From the NCBI GenBank assembly GCA_028571685.1, contig CM053162.1, forward strand, positions 48,828,851 to 48,892,850: a stretch of 64,000 nt of DNA. Direction: 5' to 3'. The notes beneath the pieces are model-generated. The model made no database searches. It saw only the letters and a program-made list of their open reading frames with translations, and was not told where the DNA came from. The number at the start of each line of letters is the position of its first letter. Positions within the stretch are counted from its first letter, which is position 1. This document shows positions 46,069 to 58,405 of this stretch, in pieces. This DNA comes from Heterohyrax brucei (taxonomy: Eukaryota; Chordata; Mammalia; Hyracoidea; Procaviidae). The translations under genes were made by a program, and so were the position numbers.

Positions 46069-47984
46069 TAATACCCATATGCGCGTGTATACACACGTAT
46101 ATGTACATGTTGTTTTCAAAAACCAGTATCTTATACACTCCCAGATACTCAGGAATATTTATTCCTGCCTAATTTCAATATTGTAAGTGCTGAAAGGTGG
46201 TTTGACTTTACAGTATAATCTGTGATAGAAAATTTTTGTTGTTGTTCTTATATTTTGTTTCTTTTTGTATTCTTGGCAAACACTTTAGCATTCTTTGGTA
46301 GTTGTCTTTATTTTTGGAGACTCCCCCAAAACAACTGGAGATAACATATAATGAATAAAACTAATGTTTGAATAGGAGGTAATATATTTGTTCACAAATG
46401 TGGTGTAATATTAAAAGTACCAAGACTGATTTTTTGATGTCTCATTGTTTTGCTTTAAAGGACTTTTTGAGTGTTTTGAGCAATGGAAATGTCCTTAAAA
46501 TACATGTTGTCTCTTAAGAGTAATTTTTGAAAGACAACTTTCATCTGGATCTGGAAATTGATCTATTTCAGAAGTCTCATTAGTCTTGATCAATACTTTG
46601 TAAAAGATGATTCTTATGCTCTGTTTAGAAAGATAATCTGGACAATTGTAATAATACTTATTCTGAAATAAGTTTTTTATACAGATAAACCTATGGGTTG
46701 AACTACAGGAAAGAATTCTGCAAAACGTGATAAAACCAAATAATTAAATAAACATTATTGTTGTCAGCAAGGCTGGTAATTTGTATCTCTCAGGAAATCT
46801 ATGCATGTTCTATCGATAATCTCCCAGACTGTCACCAGCCCAATGTGTTGAGATTTGATGGTGGGAATTTCCCTCATGTGTATGACTTTATGTGTGTTTG
46901 TGAGAAGTATTCTGGGGCAATCAGATAAAGGGGCAAGGAAAGTGTTTCTTTATTTGTATTATGATAGAAGTGAGTGAGCACGTGATGGAAGCGAAAAAAC
47001 CAGCAGCCCTAGGGCTGATAGATAACAGTCAGGAGGAAAAGAGACAAAGCATTCCAAGGGACAGCACATGGAATTAATTTTATTTAAAATAGATTTAACT
47101 GGAGGGAGAGAAAAATCTTTATTAACAAAGAAACAGAAACAACCAAAAATATACTTGAGTTGATAATATGGACCACATCTATCTTTGGTATGTTTCTTGT
47201 CTCTTAGAAATACATTTGTGTTTACCCAATCTTTCACATACACAATGCAAAAATTAACTGTCAATTTTCTAAATGAAAAGGAAATACTTGGTGAAGAAAA
47301 TCTTGAAAACCAAAGAGTACAATAATAAGGATTACTTGTCATTAACCACATCAATGGTAAAACTTGTGTTTGTGTGTTCTCTTAATTATTACCTTTTCCG
47401 TCCCCTTCTCTTTAATTTTTTTATTTCTATTAATTTCTTGTTTTTGCAAAAAGAGGATTTGTCTTGTCAGGTATGATGCTTTATAAATTCCCTTTCTTAT
47501 CTAGCAACATCTCCGAAAGTCTTAATGATAGCTCGTTACGAATGTATAATTTTCTGAATATAAGTTTAAAAATAATAGAACTAGCTCTATTTAATTTTTC
47601 AGCTATAAACTCAATCCATACCAAATAATACCATGCCAAATAATTCAGAAAACATACAGCAACAAAGGTAAAAATGTTCTATAATGATAATGCCATATGT
47701 TACTAAAGCGTGTTATGCAGGTCATTTTAAAGGAGAAATTAATTTAAAGTATATTTAGGAAATTTTGGACTAAACACACTTATACTGAAGGACTTCTAAG
47801 AGCCTTCAATATGCTGATGTGTCCTATGATGCTCAGAGAAGTGAGATAAAATATAGAGTTTTCCAGATTTATTTGACTTGAAATGTTCCTCAGGGTATAT
47901 GTTGGTAAACTATTTTGTTACACATGTACAGAGAGGCATGCTCTCACAGTTTTTGATTGTTTATTTGCATGCTTATATCAAGAA
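46069..47984. other. No gene recognised
   Basis: Nearly 2 kb without a recognised repeat. The 131-residue antisense frame at 46959-47354 has no domain I know; coding potential is unsupported. Confidence 0.4.
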
Positions 47985-48245
47985 TTGAGGAACCACGTTA
48001 TCATTTCTGATGGCTGCAAATTATGCCACAGTACTTAAGTATCATATGTTTTAATCAGCATCTTTTTGGTGTGCATTGAAATCGTCTCTCTCCCCCTTTT
48101 TTTATTCATAGGTTGCATTGAAATCAATACCTTAATACATCTCTTTCTGTACACTTGTCTAGTTACTTCTTTTGGACAAATTTCCTAAAAAAGAAACGGC
48201 ACATGCTTTTTAATTTTGTCTGTATTCCCAGATTAGTTTCTTTAC
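47985..48245 (-). mobile_element. Old L1/HAL1-like fragment
   Basis: Antisense wording of a late ORF2 region: atggctgcaaattatgccac, ttggacaaatttcctaaaa. Diverged. Confidence 0.45.
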
Positions 48246-49576
48246 CCAGAAAGAGAATGAGGATGCAGTCTAAGTGTCTACTGTTTTACTTATGAAGAAT
48301 GAAGAGGAGCAGAATGAGCTCTCAGAACTATGGTTTGCTAAATACTTGCAATTATCCACAAGGCTGATACAAAAGAATAGTTATCCATATTTTTAAAAAC
48401 ACATAACCTGGCAGCTTCCCTCATGACTCCCTTGAAATCACGAAAAAGAAAGCTTTTCCATTCCAGATTCCAAAAGTGTCACTCCCTTATTGCCAATCTG
48501 AAAGTGTACAAAATATATTACCTTCTGAGCTTTAAGTGGAAAGGAACTGCGTTTTAATTCCAAGTTAAAAATGTGGAATAGATCCTTTTGGTTTCTATAA
48601 GGAGTTTGTCTTCTTCTCATTAACTAAACCCTGACATGCCTTGTCCAGTGTTTATTAGAAATACGGCTGCATTTCAACAAAGACTTCATCAAACAATTTG
48701 TGGGAGATTGCAGGTAGTTGAGGTCTCATCCCATTTAGAATAAAAAGTGAGAATGCACATCTGTTTGATCAGGTCTGTCCTACTCTGTCCAAGTACTGGC
48801 ATCTGTAATCAGGCTTTCGCACAACAACACAGAGGACTGAGCAAAGACTACTATTGTTTGCTTGTGTGGTGGACTGAGATCACCAGTGTTAATGTTATTC
48901 CCAAGAACACTTTTTAATTTATATCAAAATTGTGCAAGCAGGGCCATCAGGGCTAAATGGGATGTCAATGACCCATGAAGATCAGAAAGTAAACAAAAGA
49001 TCTTAAAATAAGCATGTAACCTGAACACCTAGAGGACCGCTGTATTTTGAAAGGCAGTTGTTTATGTAAAGAAAGGGAAAATGACTCAGTGCTAATTCTG
49101 TTTGTCTTCCACAGCCTCCTCCCTTCCAATCTATCAGTAGAATGGTAGTGGCTGGTGTTTGACTCTGTCTGCTTGGAAGGCTTGTGGAGCTACCAGCATG
49201 AACCAGCCCTTGCTATCATAAGTCATGTTCAGAAGCCTCCCACTTCCTCTCTGGGGCTGGTTAGCTTCCTGCCAACTTCTTTCTGCAGGATAGGTGTTAT
49301 AGAGGTAAGGGAGGAAGCTGGGGAACCCAATTAACATTAAAGGAATAAAATCTAGTTGACAGGAAGAGAGAGGTGGGTTCACTCAGAGACATGGTTTTGG
49401 GTCTCTTTGAAGCGCAAACTTTCATCTTCCAAAGAATTCTTCCCAGATGGGGAACAAATGGGACCATGTCATTGGGTGGGTAATGAACATACTTTGGGTA
49501 CAAGGGTGAGTCCCAAAAAATTTCATTTGAAAGGAAGATGATGAACTTTTAAAAGTCATTTTTATAAAGCATTAAG
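48246..49576. other. No gene or repeat recognised
   Basis: Mixed sequence; frames of 60-82 residues on both strands around 49134-49541 overlap and lack domains. Confidence 0.4.
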
Positions 49577-49660
49577 GGACCAAAAGACCATGACCATTGA
49601 GCTGATTCTGAAACTGCCTCACTGAGTCTCCAAGGAGCACCTGGCAGATTCAGAGACACA
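49577..49660 (-). mobile_element. AfroSINE remnant
   Basis: Antisense and degraded: gaccattgagctgattctg, ctccaaggagcacctggcag. Confidence 0.6.
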
Positions 49661-49769
49661 GAGTTACACACCTGACAGTGAAGCAAATAAAAAAAAAAAA
49701 TTGGAGTAAATCGTTTTCCCGTAAGAAACAAAAGATGTGTCAACCCTCCAAGTAGGTAAGGCAGGACTG

Positions 49770-49992
49770 AAGAAGCAGTAGAGTTTAGTGATTGTGTCTG
49801 TGACTCTGAGATCACACTGCCTAGAATTAGAACTAGGCTCTCCTAGCTACTGGCTACGTGACCCAGGGGAAATAACTTGACCTCTCTGTGTCTGACTCAC
49901 TTCACCACTGTAGCACAGATCTGCTAGGTTAGCTTCCAAGACGGAAAGAGTTACTACACGCAAAATGCTTAAAACTGTGCTTGAAGATGCAC
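49770..49992 (+). repeat. MIR
   Basis: Sense; tagctactggctacgtgacc, gaaataacttgacctctctgtg and aaaatgcttaaaactgtgct in MIR order. Confidence 0.75.
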
Positions 49993-50109
49993 TAAGACGG
50001 ATTCTGTGGTTCCCCATTCTTCTTGATAGCCTAATGACTCTTCGTTCTTCAGAGTTACCTTTTGTAATGCAAATAATCTCCAAAGCTTTTCTTCATTTAA
50101 AAATACAAG

Positions 50110-50298
50110 GTTGTTATTGTGTGCCCTCCAGCCAGTTCCAACTCATAGCCACAATTTACTACGGACTAGAACTGCTCCATATGGCTTCCAGGCTGTAATC
50201 TCTATGGAAGGAGATTGCCAGGTCTTTTCTGCCATGGAGCTGCTGGGGGATTCCAGCCACTGTCCTTCTCTTAGTAGTCAGTCAGGGGGCTTAACCAG
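50110..50298 (-). mobile_element. AfroSINE, longer subtype
   Basis: Antisense; ttgttattgtgtgccctcc start; ggctgtaatctctatggaag block; agctgctgggggattcc. Confidence 0.85.
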
Positions 50299-50354
50299 GT
50301 CTTGATATCATTGACAAACAAATGAGGACTATGGGGAAGCTCTTAGGACAAATT

Positions 50355-50560
50355 TAACACACCTTAACGCAATTGCCATAGAATGGTTTCAGACTCAAGG
50401 AGACCCCATACATGTCAGAGTATAACTGCTCCATTGCATTTCCAGAGGCTTGTTTTTTGGAATCAGACCTCCAAACCTTCCTTTTGAGGCTCTTCCATGT
50501 GAACTCTACCCTCTGACCTTTTGGTTAAGAGTCAAGCACGTAAACTACTCTTTCCACTCA
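50355..50560 (-). mobile_element. AfroSINE, longer subtype, degraded
   Basis: Antisense; gtcagagtataactgctcc and tctgaccttttggttaagag recognisable. Confidence 0.7.
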
Positions 50561-51426
50561 GGGACTTGTAACCCACCTTACAATTTTATTAATTGTAAGG
50601 AGAATCTGTAGTGTTTTTTGCAAAGCATCAAAGAGTGTGCTAGTATGCTGTGAGTTAAAATAGATGGCTGAGGTTAATTTTATGACTTCTTGACTGAATC
50701 ACAGGAAGGAGACATGGGTCTCATTGAAGGCAATCACAAAAGCGGAGTGAACACTGGGGTCATGAAAAGATCATATGAGTTGTTCGTAGAAAAGACTCCA
50801 TGATGGGCTTCAGGAGTCTTTGCTTTGGAAGTGGGCTGTAGAAAGCCAAAGTAGGGCAGGGGGTGGAGAGTTGCGTATTGTTCAGCTTAACAAAAACCAG
50901 ATTCTCATATCTGCTTCTGCATTTAATCTATGGTGAAGCCTCTGGAAAACTCCACTGTACTTTAATGAAAGCACAAGAATGAAAATGGCAAAAATATTTT
51001 AGCATTATTATGCAAAAAGTTTTGAATTTCTGTAAAGGTCTAAAGGACTCTCCAAGGGCCTCCTGACCATACTTCAAGAACTCCTGCTAGGATGAAGTCT
51101 TCTGTTTGGTCAAGACTGGTTGACTTTATTTTATTGTTTCATTATTACAGTTTATTGGTTCTGAGAGGTATATTTTTTTACATTCCACATTTTTGAATTT
51201 GGGATGGGTGTTACATTGAAAAATGTCTTACAATAGCTGTTGGCCGAGTAGCAATTGTGACATAGTTGTCATTGTGTATGCAGGCATGGACTTGGTCATT
51301 GTTTTTAGTATTTTTGCCATTTTGACTGAATTATGTGTATTGTTGCTACTATGTGTTGTTATTGAAAGAATTGTCTTTCAAGAACTTACAGTGGAATTTG
51401 GTTTCAAATAAAAAGTTACTGTATAT
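50561..51426. other. No gene or repeat recognised
   Basis: Unassigned AT-rich sequence. Confidence 0.4.
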
Positions 51427-51722
51427 GAAGGAGTACAACCAGAGTGCTCCTTGGAAGCAAAGATGGAAAGACTGCATCTTGTATATTTTGGATATGTTGT
51501 TGGGAGGGATCAATCCCTGGATAAGGACATCATGCCTGGTAAAGCAGAGGGTTAGTGAGAAGGAGGAAGACCCACAACAAGACGGGCTGATACGGCGTCT
51601 GCAAAATGGGTCTAAGCATAAAAGTGACTGTGGACATGGCATGGGTCTGGGCAGTGTTTCTATTTGTGCATATGGTCAGTGTGAATTGCACCCAACTCCA
51701 CAGCACCTAACAACAACACAAC
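51427..51722 (+). mobile_element. RTE 3' fragment
   Basis: Sense, last ~300 bp of RTE: gtacaaccagagtgctcctt, gggagggatcaatccctgg, ending cagcacctaacaacaaca. The 144-residue frame at 51335-51769 runs across the boundary and is not a gene. Confidence 0.88.
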
Positions 51723-52249
51723 ACATGTGGAGAAAGGCAAGGAGACACAGAAGTAGGACACAAATTTGATATTAACGAAGCTGTTTTAGGAGATTGAATG
51801 CAAATTTTTATTTTCTTGAACAAGATTGTGTGTTTTATAGAAAATAAGAAAGGAAGTAGCTGTGGCTGTGTTGCGTGTCATATGTGAGATATGTGTAAAA
51901 TGATTGTGCATCCCCTGCCGAGCAATACAAGTGAAGACAAAAGAAATTGCCACCTCTCTTGGTATAGAGAAAGGATGCTATAGAATGAGAGACTGTTGTG
52001 ATCGTGCATCACACAAAATTATCATTAAGGCAGAATGTTACAGTTTAACCAGTATTGTTTTTTGTTTTGCAGAAGTCTATGAAATAATTCATGTCTTAGA
52101 ATTGATGACGTTCTAGATTCCATAAAAAAAAAAAAAAACACCAACAATGTTTTTGACTGGTAAAGAAGATACGACAGTTGTGGGAGAGAACATTATATGT
52201 GTTTCAGAATTCTGTTTCATATACCTTTGTTTTGGGAGCAATCAATCTT
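51723..52249. other. No gene or repeat recognised
   Basis: Unassigned, with an A-run near 52123. Confidence 0.4.
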
Positions 52250-52594
52250 TTATTTTCTAGTCCTCTATCTTAAAGCAGAACCATGTGAACAATGAAATCT
52301 GAGAAGTGATATGTGTCTCTTCTGGGTTGAGGCAATGAAAAGCCTCTGTGACTTTACAGTTTCTTACTTTCACTTGGGTTGAGTGTAGGAGCAGTGTCTT
52401 GAAGTGTCAGGCCACAAGATGACAGCCTGGATCCACGAGTTACCACACAGAGAATAATACACTATGTCATTCAGAATTATCTGACTTGCAGCAATCCTTA
52501 TATCAATGAGAGATAAACCTAGTGTTAAGCCACTGAGATTTTGGGATCATTTGTCACAGCAACTAAACCTAACCTATCCTGATTGATACAATAG
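52250..52594 (+). mobile_element. MaLR/MLT-like LTR, 3' part
   Basis: Ends with gttaagccactgagattttg and aacctatcctgattgataca, the usual 3' end of MLT1-type LTRs. The 5' part is unclear. Confidence 0.6.
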
Positions 52595-52649
52595 GATGAG
52601 TCAAAATGTTGGCATAAGATTCTGACTTTTCAATTCACTTCCAGTAAAC

Positions 52650-52706
52650 ATATCTCTCTATGAGTTGGAATTTGGCTTGATGGCAATGGGTTTGGGTTTT
52701 TTGATT
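52650..52706 (+). mobile_element. AfroSINE 3' remnant
   Basis: tctatgagttggaatttgg then gatggcaatgggtttggg; 5' part missing. Confidence 0.8.
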
Positions 52707-53395
52707 TTAAGGCTGAAACCCAATATTGGAAAGTCAATTAAAGTAACATATCTTTCAATAGAATAAAGGACAAAACTCACATGATGAGCTCAATGAAAGC
52801 AAAAGGTAATTAACAAAACTGAATACTCTTTCATAAAAAAAAAAAAAAAAGAAAAACTGAAAAACCTGAAAGTAGAAGTAAACTTCCTCAGCCTAGCAAA
52901 GGGCATCTGAAAGAACCTCACAGCTAACACATACCTGGTGGTGAAAGTCTAAATGACTTCCCTGTGAGACTACCAATAAGACAAAGATGATTGACTTTGC
53001 TGCTTATACGTAATGTTATCCAGCAGGTGGTAGCCAGGGCAATTAAGCAAGAAAATAAAAGAAAAAAGTAAAACTGTCTCAGTTTGCAGATACTGTAATT
53101 TTATGAATAGGAAGTCCTAAGGAATCCATTAAAAATTATTGGGATGGATAATGAGCTCAGCTAGATTGAGTGGTAGAAGATCAATATACAAACATCCATT
53201 GTATTTCTCTCTACTAACAATAAAAATCAGAAATGGAAGCCAAGAAAAGCTCTATTTGCAATGCCTTCAAAAGAACACAATTTTTAGGAATAAACTTCAT
53301 GAAACAAGTTCAAGACTGTACTCACAAAACTATAAAACATTAGTGGAAATTATTACTGACTCATGTAAGTGGAAAGTAATCGTATATTCACACAA
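52707..53395 (+). mobile_element. Ancient L1M ORF2 fragment
   Basis: Sense RT region: acttcctcagcctagcaaag, gggcatctgaaagaacctc, agccagggcaattaagcaag, ctgtctcagtttgcagatac (the FAD-type box). Contains an A-run at 52833-52850. Frames are broken. Confidence 0.7.
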
Positions 53396-53399
53396 CCCG

Positions 53400-53494
53400 G
53401 TAAACCCCCCAAACCAAGCTCATTGCTGATAAGTTGATTCCAACTTACCTACAGTGTCCCTACAGGACACAGTAGAACTGCCTCATAATGTGTC
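53400..53494 (-). mobile_element. AfroSINE, tail half
   Basis: Antisense; gctgataagttgattccaac to agtagaactgcctcat, then replaced by L1. Confidence 0.75.
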
Positions 53495-53497
53495 AGC

Positions 53498-54110
53498 ATT
53501 CCCATTACATTTGGATCCCCACTTCCTTTTGTCCCAAGTAGCTACCTCTTTCTCTGCCTTTGCACTTTTGCTTTTGGGCAAAATTTGCCCTTTTCATCTC
53601 TTATAATCAGCTGTTCTAAGGAGCACGTTCCTCTTAAGTGTTACTGTTGATTTTATGGAATTGTCTATTGCTTGACTGGAAGGTAGTCTCCAGAAATGGC
53701 TTCAGTTCCAGGTCAGAGAACATCTTAGGGCCATAGTCCTACATTCTCTAACTAACCAGTAAGTCTGATCTTTTTGTCAATTTGATCTTTTGTTCTACAA
53801 TTTTCTCCTGCCTGGGAGCCTCCATTGTAATCTCAGTCAGAACAGTCAGTAGTGATAGCTGGGCACTATCTAGTTCTTCTAGCCTTGGGGTCATATAGGC
53901 TGTGTTTCATGCGGTCCATTAGTCCTTTAGACTAACTACTCCCTTGAGTCTTTGATTTCTTTCACTCTTCTCTGCTGTAGACTGGAAGAGACCAACAGTT
54001 GTATCTTAAATGACTGCTTCCAAGTTTTTAACACCCCCTGATGTTACTCATCAAAGTAGAGTATAGAGCACTGTCTTTAAGAAGTGTATTGTGTCAATTG
54101 ACATAAAAAA
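53498..54110 (-). mobile_element. L1 3' UTR fragment, elephant-type
   Basis: Antisense: gtcccaagtagctacctctt, aattgtctattgcttgactg, agtaagtctgatctttttg, tccattagtcctttagacta. These share wording with the UTR at 29870-30250, so it is a related L1 lineage. No coding part. Confidence 0.8.
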
Positions 54111-54111
54111 G

Positions 54112-54148
54112 AAAGATCCTGCCATTGAGTTGCTTCTGACTCATCACA
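54112..54148 (-). mobile_element. AfroSINE tail remnant
   Basis: gatcctgccattgagttgct then ctgactcatcac; very short. Confidence 0.6.
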
Positions 54149-55310
54149 TTCTTTCTGATTTTTGATATTATTAAATATCATTAAATATTTTACAATCACT
54201 TAATTCACGGCCTAAGACAGCTGTGAATGCTTGTGACCAACTGAAGATGATAACATATGAACGAGTGAGGGTAACTCATTGCTAGTGATTTAAGACTCTA
54301 AACACATGGTAAGTAGAGGAAAAAACATATCATTCAGATCTTCTTCACACTGTTCTGTGCATTTCAGGATAGCAACAAGGCATAGGTATTCTTAACTACA
54401 TACGTGTAGCAGGTTATTTGTATGCACCGTTTCTAGATCTCCTCTAAACTCCTGGATTCCTATCCAAGTTAAAAAAAATCTTGTTTATAAATGTTAATAT
54501 TTGCTTTCAGAGGCTGTGGAAATAAGGGAAACTGCAGTATGTTGTTGCCCTATCTGTGAAGTATGAAGCTCACGAGAAACAAACACAGTGGTAATGTAAC
54601 TCCTCATTTGTTTTTTATCTTCACTTCCAGTTCTTTAGCCAAGTATAATATTTAAGTCAGAACTGTTAATCTAAAGATAGTGTTTTGTCAGTTTAAGCCA
54701 ATCACGAATACGCTAGCTTGAAAGGCTTTAACCATGAAAGTGTTTACAATCTCAGAAGGAGAGAGGTTTTGGCAGCTTTCAGTTTTGATGGGTTAAGTAG
54801 TTTGTATTTGGTTGTGGGTGGGTGTCTTACTGTGGAAGATGAGTGAGTTTCTCCATTTATGAATTTACTCCCCGTGCTACTCAGCTCTGCTGAGAACTTT
54901 TGGCAACTACTTGATGGAGTTCTCACTGTGAGACAGTCAGCACCATGCTTGGAGCCCTGCAGGACAAATAAACCCTTCTGAACTAACTGAAATACTGGGG
55001 AGGCTTGAGTAGTTTTCATTAATCCTAAATCACGATAGCAAAGTGGAGAGAGGAATGGTGAAGATAGCCTGGTGCCTACTGTATGTCCCTCTTCACATCA
55101 TCTTTATAAAGATTCATCCCAAAAGACAATGGAAAGAAACTAGGAAAAGAAAACCCCAAACCAAAAACAAAACCACTATTCTTTTTCAAATAGACTACTA
55201 TTCTGGTCTATTTCATTTTCACTTCAAGCTATATATGCTATACATATTATCTTTTAAATACCTGTTCTATTTCAGTAATTTTTATTTATGTAGTCATTTT
55301 CTTAGCCTCT
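54149..55310. other. No gene or repeat recognised
   Basis: Unassigned. The 91-residue antisense frame at 54744-55019 has no domain; a possible AATAAA near 54967 is isolated. Confidence 0.4.
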
Positions 55311-55317
55311 ATGTGTC

Positions 55318-55372
55318 TATGTGCATGTGGGTGGGTAGGTGTGTGTGGGTGGGTGAGAGAGAGAGAGAGGAG
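55318..55372 (+). repeat. GTGGG/GA simple repeat
   Basis: gtgggtgggtaggtgtgtgt then a GA run. Confidence 0.9.
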
Positions 55373-55473
55373 GAGACATTTGACCAAGTAGGGAATAAAG
55401 GAAAAGTCAAGTAATATAACACAATGAGGAATGATAGAAAATTAGTACTTCTGATTTGGGAATATAGAATAAA

Positions 55474-55636
55474 ACAAAACACCAAACTCACAGCCATCGA
55501 GTCAATTCTGACTGATAGAAATCCTACAGGACAGAGTAGAACTGCCCCATAGGGACTCCAAGATGCACCTGATAGGTTTGAACTGCTGATCTTTTGGTCA
55601 GTTTCTGAATGCTTAACTGTGGTGCCACAGGGGTGC
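55474..55636 (-). mobile_element. AfroSINE array, copy 1
   Basis: Preceded by ggaatatagaataaaa (55459) and followed by gggatatagaataaaa (55638), which look like copies of one target site. Confidence 0.92.
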
Positions 55637-55652
55637 TGGGATATAGAATAAA

Positions 55653-55799
55653 AAATCTGTTATTGCCAAATTGATTCCAACTCAAGTGATCCTTTAGGAC
55701 AGGATAGAACTGCCCCACACAACTTCCAAGGAACATCTGGTAGATTTGAACTTCTGAATCTACTCCAGCCATAGTTCGCCATTGCACCATGGGGTTTCC
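55653..55799 (-). mobile_element. AfroSINE array, copy 2
   Basis: Antisense; ttattgccaaattgattcc to ccatggggtttcc. Abuts copy 3 without a spacer. Confidence 0.9.
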
Positions 55800-55948
55800 A
55801 ATACACTTCTGTTGAGATGACTCTGAATCATAGTGACCTTGTAGACAGAACTGCCACCATAGGGCTTCTAAGGAGCTCTTGTGGATATGAGCTGTCAAAC
55901 TTCTGATTAGCAGCCATAGCACTTAACCAATATGCCACCAGGGTTTCC
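55800..55948 (-). mobile_element. AfroSINE array, copy 3
   Basis: Antisense; ttctgttgagatgactctg to gccaccagggtttcc. Followed by agaatatagaataacc (55949). Confidence 0.92.
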
Positions 55949-55961
55949 AGAATATAGAATA

Positions 55962-56091
55962 ACCAAACCCACTGCCACTGAATCGATTCCAACTCATAGG
56001 GACTCGATAGGATGGGGTACCTGGCAGATTCTAACTGCCAACTTTTTGGTTAGCAGATACAGCGCTTAACCACTACGCAACCGGAGTTTCC
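55962..56091 (-). mobile_element. AfroSINE array, copy 4, internal deletion
   Basis: Antisense; lacks about 25 bp around the agaactgcccc part. Followed by agaatatagaataaacc (56092). Confidence 0.9.
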
Positions 56092-56105
56092 AGAATATAG
56101 AATAA

Positions 56106-56195
56106 ACCAAAAAAAAAAAAAAAAAAAAAGAAAAAACAAACCAAATCCACCGCCATCGAGTCAGGTCCAACTCACAGCGACCCTAGAGTAAGGGC
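56106..56195 (-). mobile_element. AfroSINE array, copy 5, truncated
   Basis: A long A-run (56110-56129), then ccaccgccatcgagtcaggt; the low divergence of this part suggests a younger copy. It breaks off at the ccctagagtaag part. Confidence 0.85.
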
Positions 56196-56835
56196 GTTTC
56201 ATTGTTTGCTAGTCACTCAGCACTCAGGAAATTCTGAAAAATTGAAGTTTTATCATTTTCTATCTGGATAATCTCTAACCTAACAATCCTTGCTGTAAAA
56301 TAATGCACACGTAAACATTTCCCACAGCCTACTTCATCCTGCCTTGGACAGAATTTTCAGTCTCACCCTATTTCTTCACACATAATTGTCGTGGATTTTA
56401 AAACAGATCGCTGGATTCAGATAAAGATAAAACGGAGAAGCACATTTGAAGAGCTGATGGCTGGGACCAGCCCTCGGATAACAGCTTTTTGCCCTACTTC
56501 AACTACCTCTAAATCTTTAATTTCATTTCACTTTATTATCTTCTCGAAATTCTACCAGTTAGAAAATCAGTTGGAGTGACAACAGTTAACATAGAGAATG
56601 CGCGTGTTTCTGAGTGCTTATGTTGGGGAGGAGAATGCCCTGTTAACAGACATTAATTGCTCTGCCATTGGCAAGATGCTGGTCAATTTAAGTTCTTTCT
56701 TTTTTGCTGTGGTTGATGCTTACTGTTTTGAGTCCAGGAAGTTGTCTGAGGGAAAAGACAAGGAGCATGGAATAGTGCACATGGTGAAGGCAGGAATGGC
56801 ACCAACGAGTTCACCCAAGTAAACCTGTTTTTAAT
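56196..56835. other. No gene or repeat recognised
   Basis: Short forward frames at 56391-56822 without domains. Confidence 0.4.
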
Positions 56836-56998
56836 CACCCTAACTGGCGACTTGCGGTGACCCCACTGAGATTTCTTTGCTGAAATCTTTATGAAAGCAG
56901 ATTTCCCGGCGTTTCTCTAGAGGAGCCACTAGGTGGGTTCAAACTGCCAAGCTTTGGGTTTGGAACAGAGTGCTTAATTGCTTGCTACCCAGGCTCCT
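56836..56998 (-). mobile_element. AfroSINE, longer subtype
   Basis: Antisense; ctgaaatctttatgaaagca block and gagccactaggtgggttc. Confidence 0.85.
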
Positions 56999-57009
56999 CC
57001 TGGTATGCC

Positions 57010-57173
57010 TAAAACCAACCCAAAACAAATCCACTGTTGTTGAATCAACACTAACTCAGAGCGAGCCTCAAGGACAGAGTAGAGCTGCCCACCAGGGTTT
57101 CCAGGGAGTACCTGGTGGATTCAGACTGCTGACCTTTTGATTAGTTCTTAACCACTATGCCACCTGGGTCTCC
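57010..57173 (-). mobile_element. AfroSINE
   Basis: Antisense; aatccactgttgttgaatca to gccacctgggtctcc. Twelve bases from the previous SINE. Confidence 0.92.
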
Positions 57174-58094
57174 GGGTACAGTTGCATTTGAAAATGCCTG
57201 TTCTGTGAAGTTGTTGGGTGGATGATATGAAGAAAGGGTTATTAGATTGTATTTGTAGAGGGTCTTAGAAATTGAGTCTTGACTCTTCTTAAAAAAATGC
57301 TAGCAGAGTTTAACAACTTCCTTTTGCCTTGGCCAAATTTTCCCGAGTGTGATTCCTTGTTTTTTGTTCTTTTCCTTTTCTCTGTCCTTCCTTGCTGGCT
57401 CTGATCTCAGGGCTCTCTGATGTATTATTATCAATTATAAACTCCCCATAACTCGTGCTTGAAAATGAACAAGGGAAGCTTTTGCAGAAAAAAAAAAGGA
57501 TGCAGTTTTAAACACAAGGAAGACATCTATGTATTGATTTTGATTCATATTGATTTGGTTCGTGCCTGGAACCTTATTGATTTGTGCCTGAAACCTTGCA
57601 CAGACCTTCATTCCTTAGGTCAAGATTTCATCATATTTGGTAACATTGCAAAAGAGTACTGAGCACTTGGATTCTAGCATTTGCATTGTTCTAAATGTCT
57701 GAGTAACATGGCACAAACTACTTTTTGTATCTCTCTCTTTTCTTAAAATCTCTGAGTCCCATGTGGACCTAGCATAGCGCTTAGTGCACAGAACAGACAT
57801 GCAGAACCTCCAACTGTCTTTATAGACCCAAGGATTCAAGCACGCTGTGATTCCAGAGTAGATTTACTAGAAACGTTAGTGAAAATGTATGTATCTTAAG
57901 GCAATTTGTGAGTAGCCTGCTTATTTTGTGTCTCATTTCTTAAGTTAGGGGAGCCACTAGGTTTGAATAATTGTGAAATGCATGGAAAGAAGCAAGAAGA
58001 AGGAAGGATCAATAATTTTGGTCAAATGAGGTGCTATCTGTGACATCACTCATGGAAGACAAGCAGCAGGATTGGGGGAGCAGTCCATTCTCAT
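57174..58094. other. No gene or repeat recognised
   Basis: Unassigned. Confidence 0.4.
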
Positions 58095-58190
58095 TTGCAG
58101 TGTTGCCACACTAGTTCTGTGATGGTGACAGTAATCTAGCCCCTCAGTGGCTTCAGTGCCCTCATCTGTCAAATGATAGATCTCTAAGAC
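58095..58190 (+). repeat. MIR remnant
   Basis: gtggcttcagtgccctcatc with tgtcaaatgatagatctc, MIR core wording. Confidence 0.5.
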
Positions 58191-58224
58191 CAAATAGACA
58201 GTTAGTCATTTGTTTTCCTTTCCT

Positions 58225-58335
58225 TTCACTAATTCATTTATTCAAACACAATTATTGAGAGTTTAGCGTGGGTCATGAATTTTTCTAAGCACTGGGGATA
58301 CAGAAGAGACCAAAGCATTTAACAAATGATGATGA
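58225..58335 (-). repeat. L2-like LINE piece, left part
   Basis: ttcatttattcaaacacaat and ctaagcactggggatacaga match the antisense 3' end of an L2-type element. Likely continuations lie at 59047-59160 and 59674-59780, on the far side of an LTR and a mariner. Confidence 0.6.
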
Positions 58336-58405
58336 AAATAATTGAATATTTTTTCCTAAGTTTATTGGCTATTCGACTTTTCTGTTTTGTGGCATGCCTT
58401 CATAC

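Noticed and set aside
46959-47354. 131-codon antisense frame as a possible gene
   Set aside because: No domain, no splice or promoter support, AT-rich codon mix consistent with chance.
51335-51769. 144-codon forward frame
   Set aside because: Only partly in the RTE reading frame, begins in flanking DNA; no coding support.
55474-56195. CRISPR-like or satellite array
   Set aside because: Units are recognisable AfroSINEs of unequal length with target-like spacers, not short direct repeats with unique spacers.
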